DNA of 64,000 nt from Triglochin maritima (lineage: Eukaryota; Streptophyta; Magnoliopsida; Alismatales; Juncaginaceae), in the NCBI GenBank assembly GCA_963682175.1, contig OY821772.1, forward strand, positions 45,654,925 through 45,718,924, in the 5' to 3' direction. A model generated the notes under the pieces. The model was not told where the DNA came from, made no database searches, and saw only the letters and a list, made by a program, of their open reading frames with translations. The translations under genes were made by a program, and so were the position numbers. Positions 59,299 to 64,000 of this stretch are shown here, in pieces (the stretch's first letter is position 1; each line of letters begins with the position of its first letter).

Positions 59299-60148
59299 AT
59301 TACCTCAATCGAGTGTAGAAGCAAATGACTGTAAACGTCGAACAATCTCTCCAATAAAATCAACTACAATAAACAACGTTACGAATCATGTCAGAGAATT
59401 TTTAAAAATTTTGACAGAACATCCCCTATATTTTTCATATTGGTAAATTGGGAAAACTAACAAGACTACAAACTTCAATACTCACATACATTCAAAGTCA
59501 CATACATTTAAACACAAATAAAGCACTTTTAGGTTTACATTCATTCAATTTAACATACATTCAAACATAAATAACAACAAAAAATCTAATTTTAATCACA
59601 ATAATCATACTTAATTTGAACTTTTTTTAAGATGACTACCGTAGAACTATGATCAACAAAACTAAATTCAATAATCAACTAAAAAAGAAAAAATAAAACG
59701 TTTTGCCTAAAAACCCAAATTCGATTTCGATTTTGCACCAAAACGGGTTCCTAAACCAACAAAAACACCACAATCATACCTAAAACAACAATGTATATCA
59801 TCCTAATACATAAAAAATGCAAGAAAACGGTGAAAAACGAAAAAAAATCGAAACCCTAACCTCAAAACTCGAGAACTCGGCGGAAGGGGAGAGTTGGGGG
59901 CGTCGGGCTGCTTTTATAGCCCGACGGAACTCGGCGTTGGAAACGCCGAGTTCACTTTTTTTTAAGCGAACTCGGCGTTAGTAACGACGAGTTATGCCTT
60001 TAGAACTCGGCACTCTCAGTGCCGAGTTCTATTTAAGTAACTGTTCTCCTGGCGCGTCAATCGTCTCATGCACGATCTGAGCGCCAGGAGAACAGTTTCT
60101 TATATAGAACTCGGCACTCTCAGTGCCGAGTTCTATTTGAATCACATC
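59299..60148 (-). promoter_or_regulatory. Promoter/leader copy B (PMD side) with TATA box
   Basis: Collinear with copy A (56376-56962), with about 230 extra bp around 59370-59640. CTATAAAAG lies at 59919-59911 on the minus strand. The 16-bp perfect stem ACTGTTCTCCTGGCGC ... GCGCCAGGAGAACAGT (60042-60098) is perfect here and eroded in copy A, so copy B is the better preserved. Confidence 0.8.
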
Positions 60149-60404
60149 AGTAAAAATTGTCAAGTGTTGGCCAATAAAAAACCAAGTTGAACTCGGCATC
60201 ACCAGTGCCGAGTTCGTCTTGTAATAACTCGGCACTGGTGATGCCGAGTTTGATCTGGGAACTAGCCCGGAATTCCCAGAATGAACTCGGCATCACCAGT
60301 GCCGAGTTATTCCAAGAAGAACTTGGCACTGGTGATGCCGAGTTCTTTATGCACAAAAAAACAAAACCCGCCGCCGCCACGTGTCACCACGTGGTGGCAG
60401 CGGG
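59930..60404. repeat. Palindrome cluster at the right end of the MULE
   Basis: Consecutive hairpins of the GAACTCGGCA/TGCCGAGTTC type occur near 59930, 59971, 60003, 60106, 60188, 60225, 60283 and 60318. They alternate between ATCACCAGT and CACTGGTGAT centres, so adjacent hairpins are also complementary to each other. The last hairpin, 60367-60404, has CACGTG in both arms and different sequence. Confidence 0.88.
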
Positions 60405-60410
60405 TCTAGT

Positions 60411-62171
60411 TTGATAATTATTTTTAGTGGAGGTTTATTTTGGCAAATTTTAAAAAAAAAAATTTATTTTGAAAAAATTTCCAATAAGCAACTGCTCTGA
60501 GTCTCTGACTTCTTCTTGAAGCCCATAAAAGAACAAAATTTAGGATGAAACTGAGAATCACTAGGATCTACCCTTCAAAGTTCGAACTCTTACTTACACA
60601 TTAAATTGGAATAAATAACATAAAATAAAGACCACCCAAGGCCTTATCCGAAGAGTAAAATAACAAGGAGAACTAAAACCTTATCTCGAATTTGTATTAT
60701 GGCGCTCACTGTGCTGTGGCCATCTATCCTTTGGAGGATAATGATGGGCACTTATATTTTCGTTGTTCAAATGCCATGCGATTGTTCTTCTATGGAAGAC
60801 CCATATGTATGCTTTCCAGAACACCACCTTTGTCTTTCTTTTCTTTTCTTTTGATAAAAAGAACACCACCTTTGTCGAGCATCTTATTCAATTTAGTTCT
60901 AAAATATATATTTTAGATGATGAGGGATTTTATGAAAGTTGCCAACAGTTGGCAACAGCATGTGGCAACCAACCCCCCTCATCTTTCTTGCTAGATATTA
61001 TTGATCTTATAAACCATCTTTCCACGTCATTTCCAATATTACCCCTCCCCTGAAATTATAATACTACAGTTTGAAATTGAAACGAAAAAAACTAAATAGT
61101 ATTAATAATGATTTTCCCCCATTCAGCATCAACTAATGTAGCATGCAAATTCATGTTTTCATAAGCATCCATCTCTCTTTGTACGGAGTCTTTCTCCGTC
61201 AAAGAGCCCCTCCTTGATTAGTATGGTGGTTCATGTTAAATATTAATATTTCATGTTACTATATCTTGTGTTTTTTAACTTGAAGTCAATTTAATTGAAA
61301 TTTGATCTGAATAATTAATATAAGTATAATAATAACCCAAACCATATATTTTTTCATAGTAGTGGATGGTGGATGAAGTTGGTGATACGAAATTTTTGGT
61401 AAGGACCCGGTCAGATTCGAAGCAACATTAGATGAGATAACATGCTATTAGTGACATTTGGAAAGTAATAAGGGTCAATGGCTTCACATGAGTAATAACA
61501 ATCACGGTCATATGATTGGTAGCAATTGGTAATGTTAGTTCTCTTTTAACAATTTGCCTAGTATGATACTTAACAAAAACTTCAAGGATCTTTTATGTCA
61601 TAACTCGAACCCATAGTAGAGACACTAACTTTTTATCTTTTTTTTTTTTGATAAGCAACTTTTATCTTGTTGTCACTATGATTTCTTGTGTTGCTTTACT
61701 ATCTGAGTTTCCTTGTCGTGGTACACGTAGAGTCCAAAAAGATGAAAAACTGGATAAGGTACGAAGATGGATCGTGAAAGTCCTTGGTTTAAAAGAAAAA
61801 AAAACCCAAGGTTGATTTTTCGCCACATTGTTTGTTGTTATTTTGCCTCACATCCGCCCTAAACGTTAAAACACAAGTTGAGATTAAAGCTAGCAAAGCA
61901 AAGAGTTTTTTTTTTTTTTTTGATATACAAACACAAACTAAAGAGGGGAAAAAACACCAAAGTGAGGGCATGCCTGTAATAAAAGAGCAAAAGAGGGTCA
62001 ATTGGGTGGTGGGAGGGAAATCGGCTAAATTGGGAAATGGGCCCAGATGTGTCAGAATGTGACCAGTTGAGAAGGCGGAAACGGGTAATCGGGTCCACAC
62101 GACACCTCAGTCCCCCATGTGCACTCTTTTGGATGGACTCATCAGTCATCACTCCCCTCCCTCACGCCTCT
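60411..62171. other. 1.8-kb region without supported gene
   Basis: AT-rich with poly-A and poly-T runs (for example 61906-61921). The final 70 bp before 62172 are CT-rich and resemble a plant leader sequence ahead of the open transposase frame. Confidence 0.5.
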
Positions 62172-64000
62172 ATGGTTCTATCTCCTCCGTCAGCACCGGA
62201 GATCGATAGCTACTCCAAAGTCCAAAATTCGTCATTTCGTCATACGAAAAGAAAAGGTTGCGGTTGTCGGTTTTTGGTAAAAGTGGTGGAGCGACGAGAT
62301 CGTGATGGATGGGTTATTGTTTCTAGTAGCATGTTTGGGCAGCACAACCACCCATTGGCAGTTTATTCAGAGGGTCACCGACAGGTCAGCGGACTTAGTG
62401 CTAGGGCAAAGCAAATTGTTCGGGATATGACAGAGGCACAAGCAAGGCCCCGTAACATTTTGTTGGCGGTAAAGAAGAAATTTCCGGACGATAATCCTAA
62501 TCAAAGACACATTTACAACTTCATAGAGTGCATGAGGATGACGAAATCTGAAGACAGGAATCCCGCGCAGCAGTTTCTCAGAGAGGCAGTGCAGCATAAG
62601 TATTTGCATTGGATTGTGGCAGATGAAGAAACTAATGTCTTGACTCACGCATTTTTGGCACATCCGACTTCAGTTCAGTTGTTGCGTACATATCCATTCG
62701 TGATCTGTATGGATTCGACGTATAAGACGAACAAGTACAAGATGCCTTTGTTTGAGATGGTTGGGGTTACTCCAACAAATATGAATTTCCTCGTCGGATA
62801 TGCGATTTTGCAGGATGAGACCGAGTCTAGTTACCGGTGGGTGTTGGAAAGGTTGCGAGATCTGTTATTGGATATTGTTAGCCCGACAGCAATAATTACT
62901 GACCGGGAGATGGGTCTGATGCGACCAGTGACAGATGTTTTTCCTGAGTCAGCTCATTTACTATGCACCTGGCATATCAACAAAGACGTGTACAACTACG
63001 CATACCACGTATTCGGCAAGGAGAAGCAGCTTGCAGAGAGTTTTAGACGTGGAAGATGGAGGAGAGTCACGCTTTCTGATTCACAGACGGATTATGATAG
63101 AGCAGACCGTAATCTGAAGGATTCTTACAGTTCCTGGCCAGTGCTGACGAAGTATGTGGAAGACACGTGGTTGGTGCATAAGGAAAAATTCGTGTTGAGT
63201 TGGACGAATCAAGTTCTTCATTTCGGCAACACTACGAACTGCAGGGTGGAAATTGCACATTCGGCTCTGAAAGAGTGGATCACTACATCGACTGCCGCTC
63301 TCGACACTCTTTTCGACCGCGTGAACTCGTTTATTGAAATGCAGCTGACGAATATTCGGAACTTTCTTGAAGATTCGAGACGTCGAAATTTGGCACAGTA
63401 CATAAGTCCTCTGTTTCAGCATATAAATGTCCGAGTTTCGCATCACTGCTTGTCGTTAATGACTCAGGAGTTGAAGAGAATGCAGGACTTAAGTGATGAA
63501 ATTGAATATCGTTGTGGGTGTGCTTTCCTGACAACACATGGGATTCCTTGTGCCTGTACCATGTACGAGTGTTTCGCGTCAGGTGATGGAATTTATTTAG
63601 AGCATATTCATCCATTCTGGAAAACACTTGTTATCGGAGAAGGAGTCCAGATGTCAGAGTTTGTTGATCAGTCAGCACAAGACACCGAGCATTTTCGGAA
63701 GCTAGTGGATGAGATCTCGCAGAGCAATCCTGCAGTAATTCGTAGTGCCTCTCGTATTTTATACGAACAGTTACACCCCGATCAGTCGAACTATGGAGAA
63801 CCCGAAGAAAATACTAAGGTACGAGGTCGACCTAGAGGAAAGTCGACACGTCGGGACCCGAGTGCCTTCGAGTATGCTGACCGAGGTCGTGGTCGGTCTG
63901 GCAGTAGTGGGAGCAGGGGTCGTCGGTCTAATTCGTCTCGATCGTCCTTGAATACGGGCACAAGATCTTCTGGTATGTCGATATCTTTGTTGTTATGTTA
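62172..64000 (+). CDS. MULE transposase, open to the window end, with a non-homologous N-terminus
   Basis: From ATG 62172 one frame stays open for 609 codons to the edge. Homology to the 38-kb remnant starts near 62244 (TKRKGCGCRFLVKVVER). Domains: N-terminal FAR1/MuDR-type zinc region; MDSTYKTNKYKMPLFEMVGV (first catalytic Asp); AIITDREMGLM (second) with LLCTWHINKD; TNCRVEIAHSALKEW (likely catalytic Glu); SWIM-type CGCAFLTTHGIPCAC; and a GRPRGK / RGRGRSG tail. A GTATGT at 63973 is a likely splice donor after GTRSSG, so coding may continue after an intron beyond the window. Residues 1-24 (MVLSPPSAPEIDSYSKVQ...) have no counterpart in the related copy and probably come from other sequence. No stop interrupts it, unlike every other transposase here, so it may be active, recently inserted, or under selection. 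Confidence 0.85.
   Translation, partial: MVLSPPSAPEIDSYSKVQNSSFRHTKRKGCGCRFLVKVVERRDRDGWVIVSSSMFGQHNHPLAVYSEGHRQVSGLSARAKQIVRDMTEAQARPRNILLAVKKKFPDDNPNQRHIYNFIECMRMTKSEDRNPAQQFLREAVQHKYLHWIVADEETNVLTHAFLAHPTSVQLLRTYPFVICMDSTYKTNKYKMPLFEMVGVTPTNMNFLVGYAILQDETESSYRWVLERLRDLLLDIVSPTAIITDREMGLMRPVTDVFPESAHLLCTWHINKDVYNYAYHVFGKEKQLAESFRRGRWRRVTLSDSQTDYDRADRNLKDSYSSWPVLTKYVEDTWLVHKEKFVLSWTNQVLHFGNTTNCRVEIAHSALKEWITTSTAALDTLFDRVNSFIEMQLTNIRNFLEDSRRRNLAQYISPLFQHINVRVSHHCLSLMTQELKRMQDLSDEIEYRCGCAFLTTHGIPCACTMYECFASGDGIYLEHIHPFWKTLVIGEGVQMSEFVDQSAQDTEHFRKLVDEISQSNPAVIRSASRILYEQLHPDQSNYGEPEENTKVRGRPRGKSTRRDPSAFEYADRGRGRSGSSGSRGRRSNSSRSSLNTGTRSSGMSISLLLC

Larger units (their letters stand above)
54255..60405 (-). 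mobile_element. MULE with deleted transposase, intact PMD gene and GCCGAGTT palindromes
   Basis: Both genes lie on the minus strand: a core-deleted transposase (54595-56285) and a complete PMD gene (57337-59201). Copies of the palindrome GAACTCGGCA-n-TGCCGAGTTC mark the left end (54260-54288 and 54363-54389), the middle (56733-57108) and the right end (59930-60350). A further stem with two CACGTG words lies at 60367-60404. The outer limits given are where the palindrome clusters stop. I could not find a clear terminal inverted repeat or target duplication. Confidence 0.75.

Noticed and set aside
62367..63627. Minus-strand frames overlapping the transposase at the window end
   Set aside because: They are antisense shadows; the plus-strand frame has the full set of MULE transposase motifs.

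Overview
The window is nuclear DNA of a flowering plant, probably a eudicot. The evidence is AT-rich sequence, GT-AG introns, host genes of plant families and several plant transposon families nested in each other. I cannot name the species. There are no rRNA, tRNA or CRISPR features.

Five features look like ordinary or intact genes. Four are host genes: a three-exon membrane protein (7981-11166, +), an eight-exon type I inositol polyphosphate 5-phosphatase (29945-32531, +), a seven-exon GEX1 nuclear-fusion protein (47050-49581, +) and a four-exon cytochrome b561 (49727-50770, -). GEX1 and cytochrome b561 are tail to tail, with 145 bp between stop codons. The fifth is an intact three-exon plant mobile domain (PMD) gene inside a transposon (57337-59201, -).

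The rest is mostly transposon. (a) 0.6-7.6 kb: a Mutator-like (MULE) element with a FAR1-type transposase remnant converging on a PMD / coiled-coil / ULP1-protease gene. Both are pseudogenes, and their introns and spacer are filled with arrays of a TGTCCGG motif. (b) 18.4-24.5 kb and 26.2-28.4 kb: two solo LTRs of one Ty3/gypsy-like family in opposite orientation (2192 and 2190 bp once a nested insertion is removed), both rich in GGTCGACCG. The left LTR is split by a 3.9-kb hAT element with a perfect 8-bp target duplication. That hAT carries a piece of a MULE in its 5' region. (c) 36.7-39.4 kb: an internally deleted MULE carrying a PMD gene fragment. (d) 54.3-60.4 kb: another MULE whose transposase has lost its catalytic core but whose PMD gene is intact; both genes sit behind duplicated promoters studded with GCCGAGTT palindromes. 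(e) 62.2 kb to the window end: a long open MULE transposase of the same family as (c). A 392-bp MITE lies at 41.9 kb.

The most interesting theme is that each large element family carries its own short CG-containing motif (TGTCCGG, GGTCGACCG, GGCGTCT, GCCGAGTTC). The motif is multiplied in arrays or palindromes, mostly in introns or promoters rather than at the element ends. Three different MULEs here each pair a transposase with a PMD gene. Tryptophan-to-stop changes recur in the decayed copies.
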